Source of the DNA: Adiantum capillus-veneris
Lineage: Eukaryota > Streptophyta > Polypodiopsida > Polypodiales > Pteridaceae
Length of the DNA stretch: 64,000 nt
Reading direction: 5' to 3'
Assembly (NCBI GenBank): GCA_014529385.2
Contig: CM043968.1
Location: 24,058,513 to 24,122,512 of the forward strand
Of this stretch, positions 54,984 through 64,000 are shown piece after piece. The notes under the pieces are model-generated. The model did no database searches, was not told the origin of the DNA, and was given only the letters and a program-made list of their open reading frames with translations. Both the position numbers and the translations under genes were made by a program. Within the stretch, counting starts at the first letter, position 1. Every line of letters starts with the position of its first letter.

Positions 54984-56561
54984 TTAACCAACTCCCACCA
55001 ACTGTATGCAATGCTCATGTTGAGCCTTAGCAAGACTCTTGGTGAGAACATCTGCAGGGTTATCCTGTGTGTGAATCTTAGTCAAGGTGACTAGACCATC
55101 CTCCAATACCTGTCGTATGAAGTGGTATCGCACATCAATGTGCTTTGTCCGTGCATGAAACATGGCATTCTTGGCCAAATAGACAGCACTTTGGCTATCA
55201 CATCCCAAGACAGGAGTACTAGCAGGCATACCAAGCTCTTTGACAAGTCTGCCCAACCATATGGCCTCTTTAGAAGCCTCAGTGGCTGAAATATATTCAG
55301 CCTCAATAGTACTCAATGCCACAATTTTCTGCAGTCGTGAACACCAAGAGACAACACCACTAGCAATAGCAAACACATAGCCACTAGTGGACTTCCTGGT
55401 ATCCAAGTCACCTGCCATATCTGCATCACAATAGCCTTGTAACTTCAGGTCACTTTTGCCATAGCATATACACCTAGATTGTGTACCTGACAAGTATCTC
55501 AGAATGCATTTCACAGCTTCCCAATGTGCTTTGCAGGGATTGGACATGTATCTACTAACAACTCCCACCGCATGGGCAATGTCAGGACGAGTGGCAACCA
55601 TAGCATACATAAGAGAACCACAAGCTGATGCATAAGGGATTCCCTTCATAGCATTCACTGCCACGCCATCCTTTGGGCAATCGGCTTTGCTAAGTTTTGT
55701 GTGTGGAGGTAAAGGTACTACAAGTGACTTAGCTTCGGCCATGTTAAACCTGTCAAGTACTTTAGCAATGTACTTTTCTTGAGATAAGAACAGCAATTTC
55801 AACTTTCTATCTCTCTTGATTCTCATGCCCAAGATGTGCTCAGCATCACCTAAATCCTTCATTGCAAAAGCTGAATTCAGCTGACGTTTAAGAGCATCAA
55901 TGGTAGACTTATGCTTCCCAGCAATCAACATATCATCTACATATAGCACAAGGATTATAGGACTTCCATCATTATCCTTCTTTGTATACAAACAATGGTC
56001 TGAATGGCTGCGTTTAAAGCCTTGAGACAGCATAAAAGTATCAAACTTTTTGTACCACTGACGTGATGACTACCTCAAACCATACAGTGCCCTTCTTAGT
56101 TTGCATACAAGTTCCTTTCTATCAGGAACTACAAAACCCTCAGGTTGCTTCATGTAGATATCTTCATCAATGTCACCATGAAGAAAAGCTGTTTTTACAT
56201 CCATTTGATTCAATTCTAAGTCAAGCACTGCAGCGAGAGCAAAAAGGACACGCAATGTCGTAAGCTTTACAACAGGAGAAAAGATCTCTTGAAAGTCAAT
56301 CCCCTCTTTCTGTGAATACCCTTTGGCAACTAACCTTGCTTTATACTTGGGCTTTCCATCGACACATTTGACCTTGTAAACCCATTTGTTAGGAAGAGCC
56401 TTTCTTCCTTCAGGCAATGGCACAAGATCCCAAGTATTGTTTGCATGCAAAGATTTGATTTCCTCTTGGATCGCAAGCTCCCATTTACTGCTTAACTCAC
56501 ATGATTTTGCCTCTTTATATGTAAGAGGCTCTCCCTCATCTGTCAACATAACATGATGCAA
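54984..56561 (-). pseudogene. pol: copia-3 reverse transcriptase and RNase H
   Basis: Continues in frame from the integrase after a TAG at 56,577. RT motifs: ELAIQEEIKSLHANNTW-like, LPNKWVYKVK, KARLVAKGYSQKEGIDFQE, QMDVKTAFLHGDIDEDIYMK, YGLR, then TAG at 56,072-56,070, and the active site VLYVDDMLIAG. RNase H-side motifs: ATRPDIAHAVGVVSRYMSNP, ILRYLSGTQS, GYCDADMAGDLDTRKSTSGY, VALSTIEAEYISATEASKEA, TKHIDVRYHFIRQ, NPADVLTKSL. It ends at 54,984 beside the PPT. Two TAG stops are the only breaks. Length and motif order are normal for copia. Confidence 0.93.
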
Positions 56562-56576
56562 AGAGGGGTCAAAGCG

Positions 56577-58177
56577 CTATATCAACCTTCTGACACGAAT
56601 AGACCTGCGTACCCAATGATCTACATTCTCAGGCACAAGTTCTACATCAGGAGGTAACTCATTTTCAGCATGCTCATGCTGCTGAAAATCATTTTCAGCC
56701 ATGTCAGGTGGCTGTCCATCCTCATTTGGAGCATCTAAATCATGTCCTACCTCTTCTGGCTCAAGGTTAACCGGCTGATTATCAATTTCAGCTTGCGGTA
56801 ATGCATCCTGAGGCTCTTTTTCAACATCAATAGGTGGCAAGAGAGACTGAAATTTGACCGATTTCTTGTCAACTTCAGAAGATGTAGCATTTTTCAGCAA
56901 TTTAGCCTCATTGAACACTACATCTCGACTGCGTACTACCCTCTTAAACTGAGGCAACCAGATCCTGTAGCCCATTTCACCCTCTTCCCCATAACCTAGG
57001 AAGAGTCCTTGGATGGACTTGGCATCTAGCTTTGTCCTCGAGTCATTACGAACATGAACAAAAGCCTCGTAGCCAAACACTCTCAAATGATCATAAGAGG
57101 CAGGTTTGCCAGACCAAACCTCCTCTGGAATGTCATTTTTCAGCGTACTGTTAGGAGAGCGATTGCATACATGAATTGCAGTTTTCAAAGCCTCTCCCCA
57201 AAACCCATGAGGGAGATTAGCCGTGGACAACATGCAACGCACTCTCTCACATAAAGTACGGTTATACCTCTCAGCCACACCATTAGAAGATGATTTATAA
57301 GGGACTGTCAACTCCCTTTTAATCCCATATTCTTCGCAATAATGCTGAAATTCAGTAGACGTGTACTCCCCCCCATTGTCAGATCTCAAACATTTAAGCT
57401 TACTACCCTTTTGCGTGGTCACAAAAGCATGAAACCTCTTAAATGCATTAAATGTCTCACTCTTATTCTTTAACAAATATGCCCAGCCTTTCCTAGTGCA
57501 ATCATCAATGAATGTAACAAAGTATGATGCACCACCAAAAGACTTAACAGGCATTGAACATACATCGGAGTGAATTAAATCAAGAGCATTAGCTTTGCGC
57601 AAGACACCAGAATAATAAGAAGACTTCTTTTGTTTACCATACAACCAGTCATTACAAAAATCTAACTTGGTGCCCTTACATCAACCCTCTTTAAAGAGGA
57701 GAGCACATCAAGTCCCTTCTGGCTCATATGGCCAAGTCTTTTGTGCCACAACTCCAAATGAGAGGCAACTTCGGCCATTGCAAGAAACTTGCCAGGCAAA
57801 GCTTTGCAATGTAAATAATACAATGTACCACTCTTGCATCCCTTGACAATGAGCATTGATCCCTTAAGCAACTTCCATGAACCCCCAACAAAAATGGTTG
57901 TATAACCCTGTGCATCCATCTGGCCAACAGACAATAGACTCTTCTTGATGCCTGGTACATACCTTACATCTTTAAGCATAAACTCTTGGCCATTGTTTAA
58001 TGCCAAGCGCACAGTGCCCATTCCTTCAATGTCACAAGCATGGTTATCCCAAAGGTAAACCTTGCCATACTTGCCTGCATGATAAGAAGCAAAACACTCC
58101 ACAGATGGAGTCACATGAAATGAGGCACCCGAGTCTACTATCCAAGACTGTGTAAGGCCATCATTTGCACTTAGCAA
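56577..58177 (-). pseudogene. pol: copia-3 protease, zinc finger and integrase
   Basis: 58,177-57,662: protease SWIVDSGASFHVTP, VRYVPGIKKSLLSVGQM, and the GAG-pre-integrase finger LELWHKRLGHMSQKGL. One base shift at about 57,665 leads into KLDFCNDWLYGKQKK and the integrase frame 57,644-56,577: LIHSDVCSMPV, CLRSDNGGEYTS, SSNGVAERYNRTL, so D, D and E are all intact. Then LFLGYGEEGEMGYRIW and an acidic hinge (PPDMAENDFQQHEHAENELP). It ends in TAG at 56,577. Confidence 0.93.
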
Positions 58178-58181
58178 TGCA

Positions 58182-58706
58182 TCAATGACATCTCAAAGAA
58201 ACCACAAGCGTTTCCCAAGAGTCTGGCAAAGTCATCAACAAAAATATGGCTTTCAACTTGTCATCAAAAGGTTGAAGCCCAGTATCCTGTAACTGACTCA
58301 TAACACTCGTGAAAGCACTTAAGTGCTCAGAAGCCGACTTTGCTTCGTCAATCATCATGTTCACCAGTTTGCGCATCAAATGCACCTGATTCACAGGGGT
58401 GGCATTCTCATAAGTGGCCTTCAACTTATGCCAAATTGCATGTGCACTGTCCAAGCCCTTTATGTCTACCAGAATGTCATCAGTCACCGCCATTTTGATG
58501 TAGGCCTTTGCCCTCTTGTTGAGCTTGGCCCAATCCTCATCCGGCATATCCTCAGGCTTTACAGCCAAAAGGGCGTCCTCACAATCCTTGAGGAACAAAA
58601 TCCCCTGCATCCTGTCCTGCCATAGGTCGAAACCTGTACCGTCAAATCGCTTGATTTCCATCAAGCTCTTGGCATCAGACGACGAGGAACCAGCGGAGAT
58701 TTGCAC
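58182..58706 (-). pseudogene. gag: copia-3 gag, zinc knuckle deleted
   Basis: Start MQISAGSSSSDAKSLMEIKR. UBN2-type core: FDGTGFDLWQDRMQGIL, AHAIWHKLKATYEN, QVHLMRKLVNMMIDEAKSAS, LLMTLPDSWETLVVSLR. It ends just after that point, and the protease frame begins within a few bases (DALLSANDGLTQSW). In related copia elements about 100 or more residues with a CCHC knuckle lie between these. The junction therefore looks like a deletion that removed the RNA-binding part. Confidence 0.88.
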
Positions 58707-59202
58707 GAATAAAAATGCAACAGAAAGTGTCTACACAAAATCTGAAAATTTTCAGTGATCACAATGTACCGCACGTTGCATACAATGTGCTGAAAATTTC
58801 AACAATTAACAAGTATCCCCAATGCGTACTTGCATAAACCCACAAAAGGCGTACATAAACCTCAATTTGTGTACATAAAAACAGTCCAATTCTGAATTTT
58901 CTGCAAATTTACTGTTTTGGCGCATCAATTTGCATCAAATGGACCTGTTTTGAGTGGGAAAAGCAAGGGACATTCACGGGAATCGATTTAGCACACCTGC
59001 GTTTTGCTGTTTTGACCTGTAATTTTCTGGTTTTTACCTGTTTTGACCTAATTTCAGCCTGTTTTAGGCTGTTTTGGAAACCCTAATCACCCTAGGTGAC
59101 ACCGGAAGCAAGGGGCTTCGTGATGAAAGCGGAAATTTGACGCGAGAGAAGCCTTTCGCCTACTATCCAGCCTTCTGCGCAAAGCTTCTGAAACCCTAAT
59201 CT

Positions 59203-59215
59203 GGCTCTGATACCA
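59203..59215 (-). promoter_or_regulatory. Primer binding site of copia-3
   Basis: Minus strand TGGTATCAGAGCC, the standard initiator-Met tRNA primer sequence, two bases inside the 5' LTR. Confidence 0.93.
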
Positions 59216-59217
59216 AT

Positions 59218-59451
59218 TGTTGAGCGCGCGGCGGTGTGTGCAAGTGATAGAGCACGCGAAGATGTGCAGGCCTTGAGGCTTGAAGCGGAGGCACTGTGTT
59301 GCAAAAGGGAAGCGCTAATAGAACGAAGAGGGAGAGAGAGAGAGAGCTCACGTTTTTGGGGAAAACTCAATAAGTGAGTTTTGGGTCAATATGAACCTGG
59401 ACAAAGTATAAAAATGTACAAAAAGGGGTTATTTAGGCCTTTAACCCAACA
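59218..59451 (-). repeat. 5' LTR of copia-3 (234 bp, internally deleted)
   Basis: Ends match the 3' LTR (TGTTGAGCGCGC, CCCAACA). It lacks about 55 bp between GTTTTGGG and TCAATATGAAC that the 3' LTR keeps. Other changes are a few substitutions and a GA tract 2 bp longer. Confidence 0.92.
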
Positions 59452-59456
59452 AGATT

Positions 59457-60028
59457 GGGAGATTAGAAAGCTCACTTCAAGGGGAGGAATTTTAGTTGCA
59501 GTAGTTTATCATTTCGCATTAGTGTTATTTGCATTTCATTCAATAAAGCTCATGAGCAAGGCACGACAGCAACCATGGCAGCTGCAGCACCAAGATGGTG
59601 CGGGTACTAAAGTCGGAAGACGAAGGAGTAGGAGTAGAGGAGGACAAACAATGAAGTTGTGGCAATGAAAGTTTTTGCACACTCCTGCACTAGAGCTATG
59701 TGTTAGACTCCTGGATTGGAGTTGTGACGCCATCTGAAGTGCATCTCATCAAGTGGATGCTTGACCAAAAATTACGCATAATGGGGATCCTTGGAGTACT
59801 GAAGCATCTGTTGGGCACAAGCATCACCCTACCGTTGATGATGCATCTCCATTCTTTTGTACTCAGTAGGTGGAGACAAGCCGTACTCTTCCGAATCTTC
59901 CGAAGGTGGACAATGTCCATTGGAGAGTGGTCTAGTACCGCAGTTTCCTCCTAGCAGGATTCATCGACTCAATCTATGTGTGTTGTGAGTAAAGGGATCG
60001 GATCCTTCATAGAAGAAGAATCGATTGA
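59457..60028 (-). pseudogene. Leader and gag N-terminal relic of a gypsy-type element
   Basis: Follows a PBS-like TGGTATCAAAGC (60,029-60,040). Minus frames read TRPLSNGHCPPSEDSEEYGL, SPPTEYKRMEMHHQR and so on with stops. No family core is reached before the copia-3 insertion at 59,456. Its continuation should lie below 54,657, where nothing clear is found. Confidence 0.4.
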
Positions 60029-60250
60029 GCTTTGATACCACTATAATAGACTTGGACACTCCAAGCCGAGAATCTACCAGCACACACGTGAGAAAACTGA
60101 AAGAACTTGACAAAACTAAGAGAGAGACGACACGGCACGACGAAGTTCCGTGCCCAAAGAGACTCGCCCCAGCCTTTTGGTATCGCTTTTTTTTAATGCT
60201 TCACAAAGCACAAAGTCCAAGGGTCCTCTTCTCAGCAATGCTCCCAAGCT
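60029..60250 (-). repeat. LTR end and primer binding site of a gypsy-B-type element
   Basis: Minus strand GATTCTCGGCTTGGAGTGTCC, AAGTCTATTATA, G, TGGTATCAAAGC. The first part matches the end of LTR B (GATTCTCAACTTGGAGTGTCC, AAGTCTGTTACA). The module remnant (ATACCAAAAGGCTGGGGC) is at 60,162-60,197 and GTTCCGTGCCC at 60,145. The 5' part of the LTR is missing. Confidence 0.65.
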
Positions 60251-60330
60251 TATCTGCCTGAGACTTGTTAGACTTACACCACTCTGCTGCTTCACAGGTC
60301 TAGGGCATGCATGTACGGCTAGCAAGGTAG

Positions 60331-60352
60331 GATCCGTACGTACGTACGGATC
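60331..60352. repeat. 22-bp perfect palindrome in a GTAC-rich tract
   Basis: GATCCGTACG followed by its own continuation TACGTACGGATC is its own reverse complement. GTAC or CGTACGG units are frequent from 60,310 to 60,385 and again at 60,730-60,810 (ACGTACCGGTCGTACCG). A poly-T run lies at 60,393-60,409. Confidence 0.8.
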
Positions 60353-60409
60353 TGTACGGTTCGGTACGTCTGTACGCTATTCGTGTTGTACGTTTTTTTT
60401 TTTTTTTTT

Positions 60410-61137
60410 GAGGGGGGGCGGTGCTGTGGGTAATGTGTGAAAATAAACCCTATTGCCTCGGCAATTTTTGGTTTGCCCTTCTTTAGCCTTAACCCAACGC
60501 CTAATTTGTAGACATTTCGACACAACTTTGCATCTGTAAAGCACATGCCACGCACGAATGTCATTGCGGTGGTGAATATAGGAGGGCAAGCACGATTAGG
60601 AACTCGTATGAAAGCTTTGCCTTGGTTTGTAAAATAGTGAACTAACATCCTTGGAGTGATACTTATGAATTCTTTATCAAGTACAAACCGTATTGTAGGT
60701 TTTTGGCTTTTCGTTAAAAAAACCTACGAATTTTACGTACCTAACAACTCTATCCATTTGATACTACGTACCGGTCGTACCGAATACGTACTGTACCCTA
60801 TGTACCTTATCACCTTGACGGCTAGCGTGCCTTTCGACTGGCCACCCTTTGCATATGCATTTAGATTGCACTGTCCGGCCGGCCGCCCACATTGTCCGGG
60901 CGCCCTCATATTTCATTTATTTCTTGTTGGGTCGTGGGGGATTTTTCAAGGCATTGCCCTGCCTCCACTTGGGCACCTATTTATGGGGCCAGGGAGTACT
61001 TAGGTCCCACTTCCATCATCTGATGTACTAACAGGTCTTGTGGTTGATGGTAGTCATGGGGGGCTGATCGCCCCCTCCTCATCACCATATCTTGCGTTTG
61101 TGGTCTACTGTCAAAACTTTGCATTTTTGTTGCCGAC
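60410..61137. other. No gene; LINE-B leader at the right end
   Basis: No supportable frame. The LINE-B leader must begin somewhere here, but its 5' end is not defined by any target duplication I can see. Confidence 0.4.
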
Positions 61138-61920
61138 TTGAAGGCAATGTCAGACAAAACTCGCAAGGGTGGAAAATCCACACTCACCATGGAAAATGAT
61201 GCAAAATCTCCAAGGAATTTGGATGCTAATCCAACCATGTCGTTTACAACAACGGAAGCAATGATCATGGCTTACTTGGTCTCATTACAAAAAACTGTCA
61301 ACAAGCAAGGTGAAGAGCTGCGCGCACTTGCAATGGAGAATGGCACTTTAAGAGTTTTCGTTATGGAGAATGAGCACCTCAAGAAGGTTCTTGAAATACA
61401 AACAACACGCTTGATGCATCTTGAGAATGAAGTTCAAGAATGTAAGCGTTCTCTTGTTGACATGAATGTATTAAAAGAGCGCCTGAGCAAAGTGGAGAGT
61501 GATCATGTATTGAAAGAGGAAATGATAGATACAATACGACATGATGGATGTGAGATGAGAAATGCATCCAAATCATGGGCTGATATATGTAAGGATAATG
61601 TGGTTTCTACATCTCCTATCACGCAAGCCATTGTCCAAGCAAAGAATGTAGAGAATGTGGACACTCAAGAATTGCAAAAACGGCAAAAACGCTCAAAGAA
61701 CATCGTCATTCATGGAATCAAGGAGGAAAGCATGGAAACACCCCAATCTCTTGCAGTTGCTATTGAAGAGTTTTTTGCTACATACTTTGGTATGTCTGGA
61801 ATCATGGCTTATGGTGCACATCGAGTTGGAAAACAAGGAGTTTCTCTCTCGGGAGAAAGACCTATTGTATGTACCATGCCTGATGAGGTAAAGAGAAAGA
61901 TCATCCTTGACAATAGTTGA
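61138..61920 (+). CDS. LINE-B ORF1 (RNA-binding coiled-coil protein)
   Basis: Open 260 codons; MKAM at 61,138 or MSDK at 61,147 could be the start. A coiled coil runs from about residue 50 to 130 (VNKQGEELRALAMENGTLRV, HLKKVLEIQTTRLMHLENEV). It is followed by an RRM-like core of the L1 ORF1/transposase-22 type from about 180 (RSKNIVIHGIKEESMETPQS, FATYFGMSGIMAYGAHRVGK, ERPIVCTMPDEVKRKIILDN). The domain continues after the stop at 61,920 in the same frame (YLKGTGCNVYEDRTLMQQN in shifted phase), so the stop may be a recent mutation. It normally coats LINE RNA. Confidence 0.85.
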   Translation: MKAMSDKTRKGGKSTLTMENDAKSPRNLDANPTMSFTTTEAMIMAYLVSLQKTVNKQGEELRALAMENGTLRVFVMENEHLKKVLEIQTTRLMHLENEVQECKRSLVDMNVLKERLSKVESDHVLKEEMIDTIRHDGCEMRNASKSWADICKDNVVSTSPITQAIVQAKNVENVDTQELQKRQKRSKNIVIHGIKEESMETPQSLAVAIEEFFATYFGMSGIMAYGAHRVGKQGVSLSGERPIVCTMPDEVKRKIILDNS

Positions 61921-62119
61921 ATCTACCTCAAAGGAACGGGTTGTAATGTATATGAGGATCGTACTCTTATGCAACAAAATGTACGTCACAAAGCATATGA
62001 GGAAAGAAGCAAGAAGGTTAAGGTGTCGTCTCAAGAAGAAAAGTCACTTGAGGAGGATGGAAGTCCACCCAACAAATAGGGACACATGATCTATGAGACC
62101 AACTCATGCTTGCGAATAA

Positions 62120-62905
62120 GCTTTTGAAATTGTAACGAGTATCCATGGAATGTGGGAATTGGCAATGATGAGCTTACCAATGACTCCGATGTGATACTTC
62201 TTGTCGAAACATGGGAGCATGATGCACAACGAATTCTTGGATTTGACAAATACAATGTGCATTCTTTGATGTGGGCCAAAAATGCAAAGTAACATAGAGG
62301 CAAAGGAGGCGTAGCATGTATGACCAAAAAGGGTTTGAAAGATGTTTCCATTGTCAAAGAAGATAAGTATAAACGCTACTTATGGCTGAAAATCAGCCCA
62401 CCAAATGGTCAAGTCATGTTTGTGGCTAATTGCTACATTCCTCACTATGACTCCAACTTTTATGCTCGCTTGGATATGGATAGAGATCAGTCCTTTGTTA
62501 AACTAAAGGAAGACATTGCTCATTACAAGGACCAGGGTGAAGTCATTGTCTTTGGAGACGTGAATGCCCGCACAAATACGTTACAGCATGACACACAACA
62601 AGTCGACATGCCGCATGTCTCAAGAAGAATGACTCATACATGTATAATCGAAGTTCTAATGATGCAAAAGAACTGGATCACTATGGAAAGTCACTTCTAT
62701 ATATGTGCAATAGTACCGGAATGCTCATTGCAAATGGTGTCTCTCTATGGCAAGGCACCAATGACTTTACATGTAGAAAGCACAATGGTGATAGCATGAT
62801 TGACTATATATTGTTTTCGGTAGCCACTCTAGAATGCATACAAAGCTTTACACTTGGTGAATGAAATCCGGAATCGGATCATAGGATGTTATGTATTGAC
62901 CTCAA
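62120..62905 (+). pseudogene. LINE-B apurinic-type endonuclease
   Basis: DVILLVETWEHDAQRIL holds the catalytic Glu. Then GKGGVACMTKKGLKD, FVANCYIPHYDSNFYARL, VIVFGDVNARTNTL (the GDFNAR motif, with V for F), MIDYILFS and PESDHRMLCIDL (Asp-His end). A stop at about 62,291, a frameshift near 62,650 and a stop at 62,864 break it. This enzyme nicks target DNA to start insertion. Confidence 0.85.
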
Positions 62906-64000
62906 GTGTGGTAAAAGACCCGAGCATGTAGCCTCCAATCATGATGTGAATCATTCGTACCTACGTTTAGACTTCAAACGAGCACTTATATATGCCGATA
63001 TGGTGGACCAAATGTTAAGCATGACAGAGAATCAAGAGAGCCCAACATTAGAATGCAAGTGGAAAGTTTTCAAAGAAGTAATTTGCTCTTGTGCGAAGGA
63101 ATGCTTTTCGGTGAAACACGCGTCTTGCAAAAGGTCTAAGAAGGGTAGCACCAAGAAGAAATGGTTTGACATGGAATGTTATCAAATCCGAAAACACTTG
63201 CTAAAGTTGGATGTAAGCAAAGACAAGGAAGTTTACTTAGAACGTTCACACACATATAAAGCACTTGTTCAAAAAAAGAGGAGAAGGTGGGAAGTCAAAA
63301 AACAACTTCTTTTAGCGCAAGAGAAAGCATGCATGTGGCAAGTTTTGGCAAAATCTAAAAGGCAAGCGTGTTAAGAGCTTTGGTGACTTGACTCTTGACG
63401 ATATGTATACACATTGCAAGAACCTCTATGAGCAACCCAATGTTGATAAGATGGAGTGTTGTAGCTTCCTTCTGTTTATGCCTCCCTTGTTTACCTACGC
63501 GCTTGAGAAACTTGCTACTCGCAAGGCAGGGGACCTTCAAGGTGTTAAGGCTGAAATGATTAAATAAACAAGCAAGAAAACACGATATTGGATACGCGAT
63601 ATGTTTAACCTTGCACTTCAACATGGCATGCCTCATGATTGGAGTGCAAATTGGACCAAACCTTTGCACAAAGGAGGAGATGTAATCAATGTGAACAACT
63701 ATCGCACTATAATGGTTGGTTCTTTGATGGCAAAGTTATTTGGATGTATCATGGAAATGAAGATCAGTGAATGGGCTGAAAAGAACGGCAAACGTGCGCT
63801 TGGCCAAGCACGTTTTCGGAAGCATCATAGCACTATTGATCACCTTGTCACTCTTCGAGTTCTTATGGAAGCGTCTCGATTGAAAGGAAAAAAGTTGTAC
63901 TGTTGCTTTGTGGATTTCAAGAAAGCTTTTGACATGGTACCGCAAGGAAATCTTTGGAGACGTATGCGAAGCCTTCAAGTACCGAGAGAATTTATGCATG
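62886..64000 (+). pseudogene. LINE-B spacer and reverse transcriptase (partial)
   Basis: 62,886-63,374 is a basic spacer (CKWKVFKEVICSCAKECFSV, KKKWFDMECYQIRKHLLKL). After a frameshift the RT begins: NLYEQPNVDKMECCSFLL, then ALEKLATRKAGDLQGVKAEM with one stop (63,565), KPLHKGGDVINVNNYRTIMV, AKLFGCIMEMKISEWAEKNG, ARFRKHHSTIDHLVTLRVLM, KKLYCCFVDFKKAFDMVPQG. The last is RT motif A (FVDFKKAFD, first catalytic Asp). The YADD box lies beyond the window. Confidence 0.88.

Larger units (their letters stand above)
54662..59451 (-). mobile_element. copia-3: nearly intact Ty1/copia retrotransposon, 4,790 bp
   Basis: 5' LTR 59,218-59,451, perfect PBS TGGTATCAGAGCC (59,203-59,215), gag (58,706-58,182), protease to integrase (58,177-56,577), RT and RNase H (56,561-54,984), PPT-like TTAAGTGGGATGT next to the 3' LTR 54,662-54,948. 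Target duplication AGATT at 54,657-54,661 and 59,452-59,456 is perfect. Defects are few: one frameshift between the protease/zinc-finger frame and integrase, two in-frame TAG stops in pol, and a deletion at the gag/protease border. Confidence 0.95.
61138..64000 (+). mobile_element. LINE-B: L1-type non-LTR retrotransposon, runs off the window
   Basis: ORF1 (61,138-61,920), a short remainder of ORF1 to about 62,090, endonuclease (62,120-62,900), spacer (62,886-63,374) and RT (63,372 onward, cut by the window end). The order is that of L1-clade elements. Several frameshifts. It is better preserved than LINE-A. Confidence 0.9.

Overview
The window looks like a piece of a large, repeat-bloated land-plant nuclear genome. 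A fern, or another large-genome plant, is my best guess: the evidence is a plant-type PDX2 gene with a TE-filled intron, dense Ty3/gypsy, Ty1/copia and LINE copies, and long (GA)n/(CT)n/(CA)n microsatellites. There are no bacterial-style operons. Almost every long reading frame is a piece of a transposable element, usually broken by stops or frameshifts. Lineage is inferred, not proven.

The one clear host gene is on the minus strand. It is a split copy of PDX2, the glutaminase subunit of pyridoxal-5'-phosphate (vitamin B6) synthase. Four exons with good splice sites and matching phases lie at 41,812-41,725, 41,635-41,562, 32,908-32,756 and 32,600-32,503. The intron between the second and third is about 8.65 kb and is filled by three retroelement remnants. 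I could not find the first exon(s) or the last exon.

Layout. 1-4.2 kb: edge fragment of a gypsy RT, then a decayed minus-strand chromovirus. 4.2-6.3 kb: a 91-bp tandem duplication and unrecognised sequence. 6.3-6.6 kb and 15.0-15.4 kb: two arrays of one palindromic repeat family. 6.8-14.1 kb: two minus-strand copia copies of one family, head to tail. 15.5-17.2 kb: a decayed unknown coding region. 17.2-22 kb: mostly non-coding, with a copia RT relic at 18.9-19.3 kb. 22.4-25.6 kb: LTR remnants with a solo LTR nested inside. 25.8-32.4 kb: a minus-strand LINE whose endonuclease is split by a gypsy element (27,056-31,201) with LTRs, PPT and a 5-bp target duplication. 32.5-41.8 kb: PDX2 and its TE-filled intron. 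42.9-48.5 kb: a nest of LTRs around a structurally complete non-autonomous LTR element (43,717-47,575). 48.9-53.6 kb: a gag relic and a pol-less gypsy element. 54.66-59.45 kb: a nearly intact copia element with TSD, PBS and PPT. 60.0-60.3 kb: a gypsy LTR relic. 61.1 kb to the edge: a plus-strand LINE with ORF1, endonuclease and reverse transcriptase.

Several otherwise different LTRs share a short module: an AATAAA-like signal, AATACCGAAAG, and an imperfect hairpin ending in GGGGCC. Many of these LTRs also carry TGACGTGG or CCACGTGG boxes near the start. This shared LTR architecture, the nested insertions that can be undone on paper, and the TE-packed PDX2 intron are the most informative things in the window.
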